Shown: in pieces, positions 22,038 to 32,130 of the stretch | Layout of the letters: each line of letters begins with the position of its first letter | How positions within the stretch are numbered: position 1 is the first letter of the stretch | Source: Cyathus striatus | Lineage: Eukaryota > Basidiomycota > Agaricomycetes > Agaricales > Nidulariaceae | Direction of reading: 5' to 3' | Assembly: GCA_025738555.1 (NCBI GenBank) | Contig: JAOVFP010000009.1 | Coordinates: 4,278,001-4,342,000, forward strand | Length of the DNA stretch: 64,000 bases | Notes under the pieces: model-generated | Database searches by the model: none | Told to the model about the DNA's origin: nothing | What the model saw: the letters and a program-made list of their open reading frames with translations, nothing else | Translations under genes and position numbers: made by a program

Positions 22038-25000
22038 TGGAAAGCCGGACAACCACGCTCAACTACATCAAAGTAGTTGAGCTCCGACCTTCGGCAAAGC
22101 GGCATATCGCTTAGATACTCGCTTAGGCACATCCTGTTCGGTCAGGATTTCGGTCAGTCTCCTTCCCAGACCCTATAGGATGTCTCGATCCTAGAGTGGT
22201 ACACAATTTTTATTCCGAGTTCATGAGTTATTTGGGAAACTCTCAAGTAGTTTTGATTGACCAATCATATCACTTTATTTGATCATTCTCTTTTTGGAAA
22301 TGGGTACCTTTGAACTTTAATTCGGTGAGACATCCTATAGGGTCTGGCATATAACATATACAAATAGGAGGGTCGAGCTGACTGCCGCAGAGGCCATTAT
22401 ATTCTGAGTTTGAATTGACCATTTCCAAAAACAGATGATGCATCAAGAGTTTCGATAGCATTACTTAGCATCACCTCACATCGATTAAAGAGATCCATAC
22501 ATAACTCGTGACGACAATGATGGTGGACAACATAGACTACAAGAACATTTAATGAACTTAGTTATTCAATTGCGACACTGACCATCCCAAACAAATCTGT
22601 ATTATACACTGTTCCACTGCTCCACAAGTGTGCACTGTCAGTAAATAATAAACCCTGTACCTCGTCCCCCTTGAAGTCATCAGAAATATCAGGAGATTTT
22701 TCTCAATATGCAGGTGAAACTTAAAAGCCCTGAGCAGGTATAGACACGCTGATATCATTGAAGAAACGAGAAACTTCAACAGGGGCGGCAGATCTCTAAC
22801 TTTCCAATTGTTTAGAATGAACTTCCAGGCCTCGAATTCTGACAGAGGGCTCAATATCTTTTGAATGCTGAAACAAATGTTGGAACATTGAGTCTACTGT
22901 CAAATAGAAGCAAGATTGGCCGTAGGATATTACAAACTTCATTTAGACTTCATTCAGAATGTGTTTCAGTCCTCAGAAGTGTTGCAGATGTTAGTAGTTA
23001 CCAAGCTATTGGTATATCTTTTGGTAAGAGCTCGTTTGTCTCGGGACTAACAATGATCATTTTGTATTCAAAGTTTTCGGTAGCCTAAGGTATAATTAGT
23101 ATCCACTATAACTTGTGTTTGTGTGTACTGACCAAGCTCAAACAAGCTTGTAGTTGTAGCAGTGTCTCAACTCTCTCCCAATGAACATGCCATTCTTTCC
23201 TGTTTTACTCAGTGATTCTATATGTTGCTTCCCTGTGATTATAATAAGTATATTTTCTTCTGGACAGAAAATGAGCGGCACTCAGAAAGTCAATATCTTC
23301 CCAAGGCTTGTTCCAACGATTGAAATAGCTTCACTATCACTTTTGAGGGCAGCCTCACCACATTTCTTTGCCAGAAACACTGCCGTATACCAAATGTGTC
23401 AAATATTTTGCTTCGAATGTTGACAACTGAAGGGATTGGAGTCATACAGATTGCAATGAAATTGACACGCGTCGACGCGACTCCCCCCCTGAGCATTTAC
23501 TTTCATACTCAGAATGATGTCGGCGAGCTGGCCATCAAGGTGGCTGTGGTGTTTGTATATGTTATATGCCAGACCCTATAGGATGTCTCACCGAATTAAA
23601 GTTCAAAGTACCCAATTCCAAAAAGGGAATTGATCGATTCAAACAATATGATTGGTTGATTACAATGACTTAAATATTTTACTTATCACCTAACAAACTT
23701 GGATTAAAAATTGTGCACCGCTCTAGGATCGAGACATCCTATAGGGTCTGGGAAGGAGACTGGATTTAGGTTAACCGCTTACTCGGAAATTCAAGTTCTA
23801 TCGCATTCGGATGCTAAAGTAAGACATAATATTAGGATAGAATACTATAGCATTGAATTTCTGCCGTTACTACTTGTTTTTGCGCATTTAGTTAAGTTAA
23901 ATAGATACAATTTAGGAATGAGACAGTAAGAATGTGTCTAGTCTATAAAGTATAAAATTAACTTTGAAATTATATCCTGTGACAAGTAGCACATAACCCT
24001 CGAAAATCCCCTCATAAATCTCTTATCCTGAGAGACACAAATTGGCGGCTGTCAGCCGCCCTGCCTGATCCAAAAGACACATTTTGGGGGTTTTAGAATA
24101 TAGTATGATCTGGCTCGGAGACAAATGAGCTGTTGTCACTCAGTGACTGAGCACTCCGAAATTTTGTTGTAGAATTTCAGTTTTTGTAACTAAATGTAAC
24201 GGTGTTCGAACGGAAGTTCGGCTAATGCTTTGCTAGCAGCAAAGGAAACAGCCAAAGCGGTTCGTTATCACTATATTCTCGGGCACCACAGTCTATAATG
24301 TTTATATATTAACTCACAACTTACAACAATATAGAACCTAAAAGTGCCTTTAAAACTCTTTAAAACAGCTGGTTTTAAGCCTCCTTTACTTCTTAGCCCC
24401 CAAACAGCGGGCATTTCAACTGTAAGAAAGCTACATATCAATGATTCGGATTTGTTTTTGTTGACAATGTTATCATAGTTGGGAAAGGCAAGTGCTTAAC
24501 ACTTTTATTGTTTCGTTTGTTTCTGTACTCATACAATCTCTTCAGTGCTAGTCATATATCCTAAGACTGGGGGCTTAAATGGGCATCATGCAGAGCAGGC
24601 TGAGACAACGAACATTGTCGCAAATTTTTACACTGATGTTCAAGGTTTCGAGTATTTCAACGGAGTCTTATTCACTGCTCTAATGGAAAGAACTGCTCGC
24701 TTCCAAACAAGACAATTCGACTTTCTTCCTTCTTTGGCTTTCTTATAATGCCTCGCATCCACTCCATCACTTCATGATGTCGGTAGAATGGTGAAGTTGG
24801 AAGCTGACATCGACAGAAACCTTTACACACAGCTCTGTAAATCTCATCTGATTTTAATAGAGACCTTGAAGCTCTCACGAAAAAGTAAGACGACAACATA
24901 GATACTAGTAATGTTATCATGTATCTGTCATTGTCTCTTTAATATTCTGCTTATTTCCTGACTTAAGTTTAGCTGTTAATGCTGTAGTGCCGTTGCGCTG

Positions 25001-26848
25001 CAGTGAGTGCAAAATTTAAGCAAATTTGAGGCCATATCCCATTATCAGACATTTTGGGGGCCTCTAGGAGGTTTGAGGCGCTACACAGACAAATTTCGGA
25101 AAAATTTGGTAGGCTTGTTACAATGCAGACAAATCGGCTAAAAAAATTCGAGATCCAACCAGACAAATCGGTGGCCCTCCAGATCATACATTTATAGGGA
25201 TTTTCTAGGGTCCTAGCAGCACACCGAGTTACCGACACACTAACATATATCATCATTCAGCGATGTATGTAATAAATCATAAATGTGTAATTGGTAAAAT
25301 CATCGTTTGAAAATCGCATAATTCAATGACAGTACTATACATTGATTCAAACGCATTACGCAGTAGTGGTAATTGCATAGTACCTATTATGGAGTAATTC
25401 TAATCGAAGTACTGAGTGCTAACATGACCGTGAATGCGTAACGCCGCGCAAGGTACTAGAATTTGGTGCTTTGTTCAGAGATTAGGTTAAACCACTCACA
25501 GTATCATTAACAATGCTGGGATACATTATCTCTTTTTATGTATCATCTACTCTACTCTACCGAGGAATAAGAAAGGACTGCCTATCTTTTAATCCATTGA
25601 GTAATAGCGGCAGACTATTAGATACAAGTTTCTAAGTTAGCAAGAGGCAACGGACATACACGCAGGGATTGGAGGTGGGGATACGGCAGTGATCGAACTA
25701 GGGACTTGTTAAATGGTAAGCGAGCTATATTTATCCTGTTGTATTTATAGGTTCATTAATGCGAGGAACAAAATGATGCTGCACTCTTGCCGTCAATCCT
25801 CCACCATGATGCCCACTATTGTGCTCGATCTCAACGGCGACCCTCTTCTAAATCCTGGTTACTGGATTGGAAATGTTTCTCATATATGGTAAATGTTCCA
25901 TATAAGTGACCACATACCTCAATGGCCTTCTCGAGATACCCCCAAACTTTGTGCATGCAATCATACCCAACAGCAGCATGAGTGTCCTCGAATTCATGCA
26001 ATTGAAGTATGTCTGTGATACCTCATACATGCTTTTGCAATTTAAATCCAAATAAAAATATTCAAGCCACATTGCAGTGCCTAATTCCAACTCCCAAGCT
26101 GTAAGATTACCAGGCTATTTTGGATGGGAATGTATCGCTCGATATCCCACATTTTCGATCCATGGTTTATTGGTCTCTGGAATGAGGTGTGGGGGGTTAC
26201 AAAGACTCAAATAGATAGGCAATATCGATTGCTTGGTGTTATGTATCAACCAATTATCAGTCTATGCAAACTAGATTACTTATAATCCCTTAGAATGAGT
26301 GTTCCAATATCCCTGGATCCTGGTTCGGCGACATACACAACAACACTTGCATTCAGTCAGCTTGTTTCCAGGAAATGACCTAATGACACAGTTGTATATA
26401 TGATGTTTTCTCAGCTGCCTTATCGTGTGGAAAAAGATAATGAGTAAGATGAATTTGTTATATACTTGTCCTGTTTTTAATCCAAATACCAACTAAATAC
26501 AAGCCAAGGTAAGTACCTTTGATATTGACTTGTTGATCACGAATTAAAAAACAAATGCATACGGTTCCCTATGCTGCGCTGTCACAGGATTTCAATAGAC
26601 ATTTAAACTTAATTGAGTATACAAAAACAAGTAGTAACAACGAAATTTCATACTATAGTACTGTATCCTAATACTGAGTCTTACTTGTACATCCAAAAAC
26701 AATAGGAATCGAAGTCCCGACTAGGCCATTAACCAGAATTCTGACCGAACAGGATGTGCCTAAGCGAATATCTAAGCAACATGCCGCATTGCCGAAAGTC
26801 AGAGCTCAACTACTTTGATGTAGTTGAGCATGGTTGTCCGGCTTTCCA
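22038..26848. mobile_element. 4.8 kb TIR element, TA-flanked
   Basis: The ends TGGAAAGCCGGACAACC and its inverse are flanked by TA on both sides (22036-22037, 26849-26850). The inverted repeat extends for about 115 bp to CACATCCTGTTCGGTCAG. It then continues, less well conserved, across the later MULE-like insertion (GGTTAACCGCTTACTCGG beyond 23771 versus GGTTAATGGCCTAGTCGG on the other arm). The arms differ mostly by transitions, several at CpG (CACGCTC/CATGCTC, CTCCGACC/CTCTGACT). No transposase was recognised inside; the open frames at 24545-24748 and 25848-26090 are not identifiable. A TA target suggests the Tc1/mariner group, though the arms are long for that group. Confidence 0.75.
22155..23762. 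mobile_element. MULE-like element with ~210-bp terminal inverted repeats
   Basis: The arms 22155-22368 and 23551-23762 are inverted copies beginning CAGTCTCCTTCCCAGACC. Each arm contains the 20-mer CAGACCCTATAGGATGTCTC at its outer side and the inverse of it at its inner side. A 9-bp target duplication with one mismatch flanks the element: GATTTCGGT (22146-22154) and GATTTAGGT (23763-23771). Long arms plus a 9-bp duplication fit Mutator-like elements. The 1.2 kb interior has no recognisable transposase, so the copy is non-autonomous. It sits inside the left terminal repeat of the 4.8 kb element. Confidence 0.75.
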
Positions 26849-26850
26849 TA

Positions 26851-27475
26851 CTTGCAAGCATCAATGAGATTTGAATGAGATGGAACAAGAAGTCAAAGGC
26901 AGGGAGCTGCCTTCCTGGAAAATTGAAAAGGTGACCCATCCTGGATTCCCATGAATATTAATGTAACCTTGGAGTGGAATTTGGAATGATATCTGAGCAG
27001 CAAGTCTTCACTTGGGTAGGTACAATGTTGCCGTTCACCTCAAGAGTATGTACATAGAGAGAGAGAGAGACAGTGGAATAGCACATATCCATTGGTTAGA
27101 AAGGAGCCCTCCTTCGTCCCCACACCCCTCCCCATCTGCCACTTTTGTATTTTTTACTCCAGCTCAAAAACAAGAGCTGGAACTCACATGTTCGACAACC
27201 TTCAGTATGACTGTTCTCTCATCATCTGTCCCCTTTACAAAATTTCCTTGGAGTATTGTCGCAGGTGTAGAGAGCAGAGACAGTCCTGTAGAGGTAATTA
27301 TGACTAGCTGTTGCCAAGTGTGAGACAGTTGGGAAACTGGACGTTATCTATTCATCTTTTATCAAATCTTACTCTCAACTCACTTGGAAGACAATGAGTA
27401 GCGAGATATGATGATATTCAAACTCAGAAACTCCGCGAAGAAATACTTCCAGAGCTTGGCACTAAGTCGACCATG
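26851..27475. other. No recognisable gene; short (GA)n tract
   Basis: Sequence between the TIR element and the gene-fragment cluster. A GA microsatellite lies at about 27057-27071. The overlapping open frames at 27012-27323 are not recognisable. Confidence 0.4.
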
Positions 27476-28815
27476 TGAGGAGGGGAGAGATGAGGCGGAG
27501 GAATGTGGGCGGAGGGTGAGATGAGGGTCTTGATGTTCAATATGAAGATCTACGGTATATAAATATACAAGTTAAAGAACGAAGGAAAGAAAGGAATAAA
27601 ACAAACCAGAAACACGTCTGGCTTCCTCACCGCCAGCAACCTCTTCGGACATTGACCTCGCCCTTCCCTCCTCAGGATCCACTTCGCTTAACCACCAGGT
27701 CTACTCTTCTTCCTTAACCTCCTCTTCTCGCGTTCGCGATGGATCAGAGGGCTAGGTGAGAGGCCTGGCAGTGTATTCCCACCGCTGCACGTGAGGCTCC
27801 CATGGAGATGCATGGTGCTGCAATGGTATTGCGATTTTGGTCTGCAGTGGTTGGGACACTGAATACACTTGAGGTTGGAGAGCATGGGAAGGGCTGAGGT
27901 GGTGAGGGGAGGATTCCTAAGCCGACAGTTGGGCTTAGGCCCATGCTGAGAAATGGAGGGAGTGGAGGGACAGGTGGAGGTGAGGGATGGGAGGAGGAGG
28001 CGGATGAGCAGGAGAGAGTGTGTGCTCGACATGAGCGGGAGGTTACTGTTTTGTCTTCTTCCTGTCGTGGCCCGATTTCGTCTGAGTCTACGCCATCCTC
28101 TGCCGGAGGCTTAGGGAGAGGTGGAGGGAAGGTGGGGCATTATCGTCGGAGCTGGCAATGTCGCCGAGACGGCGATCGCCACTAAAACTTATATGCTTCC
28201 CTGTGCGTCCTGGGGAGCTGGGCGATCCAAGGACTAGGCGTCGACGACGCGTTCCTCGTGATGGAGGGGGAATATCTAATCCAAACATCCCAGCTCTCAT
28301 GCTCGTCTTCACCGTCAGACCCACTTTTTGACGGCGCCAGGGGGTGGTGCCGCTACTGCTTTTCCTGGTGCATTTGGTGGGTGTTCTGGGCTGGTGGGGA
28401 GGGGAACGTGTGGGAGAGGGGTGGTCTTCAAAGTCTGCGTCCCAGTTCTCTGTTTCTTCGGGTGATTCGGAGGGGCGTACAGGCGTTGTTGGAGAATTGA
28501 AATTTGGATTTGAGTTGGAGTTGGCGGGAGGGGTTAGGGACGGAGCCGAGGATTGGTCCGGGGGAGATTGGGATTGCGGAGAAGGTGGGGACTGAGACTC
28601 TCGGTCCCAATCGGATATCCAGGTACCACTGGCCATCAACACGCGCGTCGGAACACTGGGAAGTGGGGTTAAAGTCATTGATGAGGTTGGAGTTGGGAGC
28701 ATGGTGCTGAGTCGGAGGGGGACATGTCTGGTCGTGTGGCGGTTGTGATTGTTTTCGTGGGGTTGTATTCTGATTGGGTTGGTGAGATTCAAAGTCGTCG
28801 TCCCAATTCTCAGAT
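27476..28815 (-). pseudogene. Fragment of a putative septation-network kinase gene, copy 1
   Basis: Minus-strand frames contain two acidic motifs, ENWDDDFE near 28800 and ENWDADFED near 28460. They are followed by basic Ser/Pro-rich sequence, SDE...TVTSRSCRAH, a Pro-rich stretch, QPFPCSPTSSVFSVPTTAD and a basic LRKKSRP segment at 27690. This order resembles the long unstructured region of Agaricomycete Cdc15/Cdc7-type SIN kinases as I remember it; no kinase domain is present. Frames are broken and the 3' part is shorter than in copy 2, consistent with a deletion near 27650. Identification is tentative; the status as a decayed host-gene fragment is firmer. Confidence 0.45.
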
Positions 28816-28904
28816 AGAACTGATGTATGACGAAGATGTAAAAAGTAGTGTCAGAATATTAGAACAAACAACAAACAACTGATCAGCAATGATAATACAA
28901 CATA

Positions 28905-29115
28905 CATCAGTAAAAAAGCTCGACCCATTGGGAAAGACAGCAACTGGGCCACAATTGGACCGATAGTGACGGAAGGGAATCGAAAAAAGAAGAATTGGTT
29001 GAGGCCGGGTACCACGACAGCCCACGCAATACCCAGAATCCAAGTTCGTAGTGATGATACAGGCATGTCGGGGTCATACGTGTTGGCAACGGCAGAGCGA
29101 ACTTCTGGATAGGGA
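28905..29115 (-). pseudogene. Oligopeptide transporter (OPT family) fragment
   Basis: One minus-strand exon reads PYPEVRSAVANTYDPDMPV, then LRTWILGIAWAVVVPGLNQF, FFRFPSVTIG and AQLLSFPMGRA. These are the conserved N-terminal segment and first membrane helices of fungal OPT proton/oligopeptide transporters. Intact members have many more membrane segments; nothing further of the transporter was found on either side. On the minus strand the exon runs, across a likely intron (GTATGTTG...CATCAG, about 28820-28905), directly into the ENWDDDFE-containing fragment. This arrangement is not expected in either parent gene. Confidence 0.8.
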
Positions 29116-29930
29116 AGCCTCTAGTACGCTTCCTTTCAAGTATATTCTCTGGAACCTCTATACAAACACTAACGGCTCCTTTCAGATTTACATTCAGGTT
29201 GTGTCCTTAGAAAATAGGCTCGTCGGAGACCTGGGAAGGCAGCGAAGGATCATTTGACAACGCGGTTGCAAATGTCGCCATCAACAATCAGGGTTCTATT
29301 CTACCTCGGGATCTATGCGAACGTGACTTCCAGGCTGTCTCTTTCCGATCCTCTTTTGTCTTGTCCTAACTCATATCAATTTTAATGGAATGCATTCATA
29401 TACTGTCTTATAGCGAATATTGCCTCCATAAATTACAACTGATGTTGCTATTTCATTCGCGTTCAATCAGCACCTACCCACACTCAAATTCCTTGTCAAG
29501 GAAGACAACACCACTGCTCTAAAATATTTGCATGTGTTGTCTGTTCTTTGATGCTTAACATTTTATGTTTGTGTCAAAAAGGATTAAGTATTAAATATAA
29601 GCATTATACAAGTGAATAAACTAGTCTATGAGTTGAGGGAATAATGTGATGCACGGGAGGGAGGGTTGCAGAGGGGCTGACATTGGAATCCTGTACCGAA
29701 TTGAGGTAGTGGTCGTCAAGCTGGACTTTGGATCTTGATATGAGAGTGCTCCTCGTATGTGGTGTGCAGTAGAGAGGATGGAAGCCAGCGAGAGAGGGCA
29801 GAGAGTCTGCAGGACTCAGCCATGGTGACCAGAGACGAGCGCTCCTCGTGCTGGTCCTTGTCTATGAGCTGACCGCTGAGGCCGACCGCAAGAATATAGG
29901 AGGGGGAGGGGGCTAGATGGCATGAAGGGG
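29116..29930. other. No recognisable gene
   Basis: No coding signal was recognised between the transporter fragment and the minisatellite. Confidence 0.4.
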
Positions 29931-29934
29931 GAGA

Positions 29935-30230
29935 CGGTGTCGTGCCAGTGACGACGAGAGAGGAGGGGGGTAGCGGAGAAGGGAGACAGTATGTCACGCC
30001 AACGACGATGAGATAGTGAGGGGATGGCGTGAAGGCGGCGTTGTGCTAACCACAACGAGAGAGGAGGGGGATGATGTGAAGAGGGAGATGGTGTGTCGTG
30101 CCAGCAACGATGAGAGGAAGGGGATGGTATGGAGAGGGAGACAGCGTGTCATGCCAACAATGACAAGACAGAAGGCGGATGGCGTGTGAGGAGACAGCAT
30201 TGTGCCAACGACGAGACAGAGAGCAATTGA
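29935..30230. repeat. ~58-bp minisatellite, purine-rich
   Basis: About five degenerate copies of a unit containing GTGCCAACGACGATGAGAGA followed by a G/A-rich stretch and GGGAGACAG. The open frames crossing it (29716-30200) are repeat products. Similar GACGTGGCG/GACGATG-type sequence recurs at 56.2-56.7 kb and 58.1 kb. Confidence 0.7.
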
Positions 30231-30372
30231 AGGTGCACCTCCCTATAATGCACTTATGAGCACTGGTCAGAAATCGGGAAAGGGGACGACATACCCAAGC
30301 TTTCTTTAGAAGATCAAGAACGAGATATGTTTCTCCTGCATGGTGGAAGGACGCTACTGGGAAGTTGAACTC

Positions 30373-31035
30373 CTACGAATTATTGAACTGGTGATGCGGT
30401 TGAAGGTGATGCGGTTGAAGGTGGTGCGGTTGTAGGCAGTGGCATAGTGGTTGGATGTGGTACGGTAGTGGTGCAGTGGTAGATGACCCATGAGACGCAT
30501 TCAACACATTCGGCTCAAATCCAGGCGTTGACGGCGACGAAGTAGGCAGAACATAAGAAGAAAAAAGCGGCAAGCTAACATATCGGTAAGCCAAACCCAC
30601 AGCCCCAAAACAAAAAACACACTCATAGAATCATCCCACTCGGGGGATGTAGAGGTGTTTCCAGGCTCGTCGATGTAAATGTGGTCCTCTTCGTCTGGTG
30701 TCGAGTGGTAGAGGTGAGATGGCTGATAAGGAAGAGAGGAAGACGGATGCGGTGGGGGTTGTTGTTGTGGTTGTTGTGGAATGGCCGATTGAGATTTGGC
30801 ATCCGCTCCCTGCTCCAGAACAGATTTCCACTGAATCCTCTGCATATGAACCGCATTCTCCCTGTCAACCTTGCGAGCGACACTTTCCCAACGCTGCGAC
30901 TCATTGGGAACCTCGCCGTCGCCTATACCAAAACGCGCAACATGGCACCACCGCAGACAAATATCGAACGTAATGGAGAATCCATCGTCGTGTGTGGAGC
31001 CGCAGATACAGCGGATGATCTCGGGGAGGTTTAAA
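30373..31035 (-). pseudogene. PHD-finger protein fragment (SET3-like)
   Basis: The minus-strand peptide begins IIRCICGSTHDDGFSITFD, then ICLRWCHVARFGI, VPNESQRWE, and DRENAVHMQRIQW. This matches a PHD finger of the kind in fungal Set3-type chromatin proteins (CxCG..DDGF.I.CD.C..W.H..C). Two zinc ligands are gone: Phe replaces Cys in ITFD and Arg replaces Cys in VAR. It is followed by a Gln/Pro-rich linker and PDEEDHIYIDEPG, then a broken continuation to 30373. No SET domain is present. The fragment lies between the two copies of the kinase-like fragment, on the same strand. Confidence 0.65.
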
Positions 31036-31303
31036 GAGGGATCTGATGGCGGAGGGGGTCGTATAGCGAGGAAGGGGTGGGCAGGGTGGATTCATTCCTT
31101 TGTCGTGAAAGTCTGACTCGTTCTAGTTTGGTGGAGGGAGAGATCGGTCATGCTGCCGCTTCGACTGCCTGTTACTGGCCGAGGCAGCGTATTCGTTGCT
31201 TGTGTGCGGAAGAAACGGGACGTGGGGGGTGCGTGTGTATGTATATGTGCGGAGGAAGGGGAGGGGGAGGGGTTGCTTGGTCGGGAGAGGGTGTGGTGTT
31301 GTT

Positions 31304-32130
31304 GGGAGGGGAGAGATGAGGTAGAGGAATGTGGTCGGGGGGTGAGATGGGGGTCTTGGTGTTCTGTACGAAGTTTTATAGTGTATCAGATAAGTAAAAC
31401 GAAATAAAGAAGAAAAAACAAACCAGAAACACGCCCTCTAACATCCTCACCACCAGCAACCTCTTCAGGCGCCAGACTTCCCTCTTCCTCCTTGTCGATT
31501 TGCGCTTTACACTCCCTATACGACTCAAAAGCCCTCCTGAAGGTGTAGATAGCACATCACCCACCCCTGCCTTCGGCGGCGTGACAGAAACAGGATCCAC
31601 TTCGCTTAACTCAAAAACACCAGGGCCAGCAGCAACAGGCCAACTCTTCTTCCTCAACCTCCTCTCGCGTTCGCGATGGATCGGAGGGCCGTGTGGGAGG
31701 CCTGAGAGTGTGTTCCTACCGCTGCGCGTAAAGCTCCCGCGGAGATGGGTGGTGCTGCCGTGGTATTGGGATGTGTGATCTGCGGTGGATGGGACGTTAA
31801 ATACGCTGGAGGTTGGGGAGCACGGGAAGGGCTGAGGTGGGGAGGGGAGAATTCCTAAGCCGACGGTTGAGCTTAGGCCCATGCTGAGGAATGTAAGGAA
31901 TGGAGGGACAGGTGGAGGTGAGGGATGGGAGGAGGTAGATGAGCGGGAGAGGGAGAGCGCTCGACGTGAGCGGGAGGTTACTGTTTTGTCTTCTTCCTCG
32001 TCGTTTGATTTAGGCCCGAATTCGTCTGAGTCTACGTCGTCCTCCTCGGGAGGTTTAGGGAGAGGAGGAAGGGGAGGTGGAACGTCGTCATCGGAGCTGG
32101 CAATGTCGCTTAGCAGCCCCCATAATCACA
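31304..32130 (-). pseudogene. Fragment of a putative septation-network kinase gene, copy 2
   Basis: A paralogous, better-preserved version of 27476-28190. The flanking AGGGGAGAGATGAGG, the AT-rich stretch, the intron-like sequence and the coding part all align. The minus-strand frame holds TVTSRSRRALSLSRS, a Pro-rich stretch, QPFPCSPTSSVFNVPSTAD, PPIHRERERRLRKKSWP, VGDVLSTPSGGLLSRIGSVK. It retains about 130 bp missing from copy 1. It lacks the two ENWD motifs found in copy 1. Same tentative family, no kinase domain. Confidence 0.45.

Noticed and set aside
27743..28792. Plus-strand frames of the kinase-like fragment as genes
   Set aside because: They are shadows of the minus-strand Pro/Ser-rich coding sequence.
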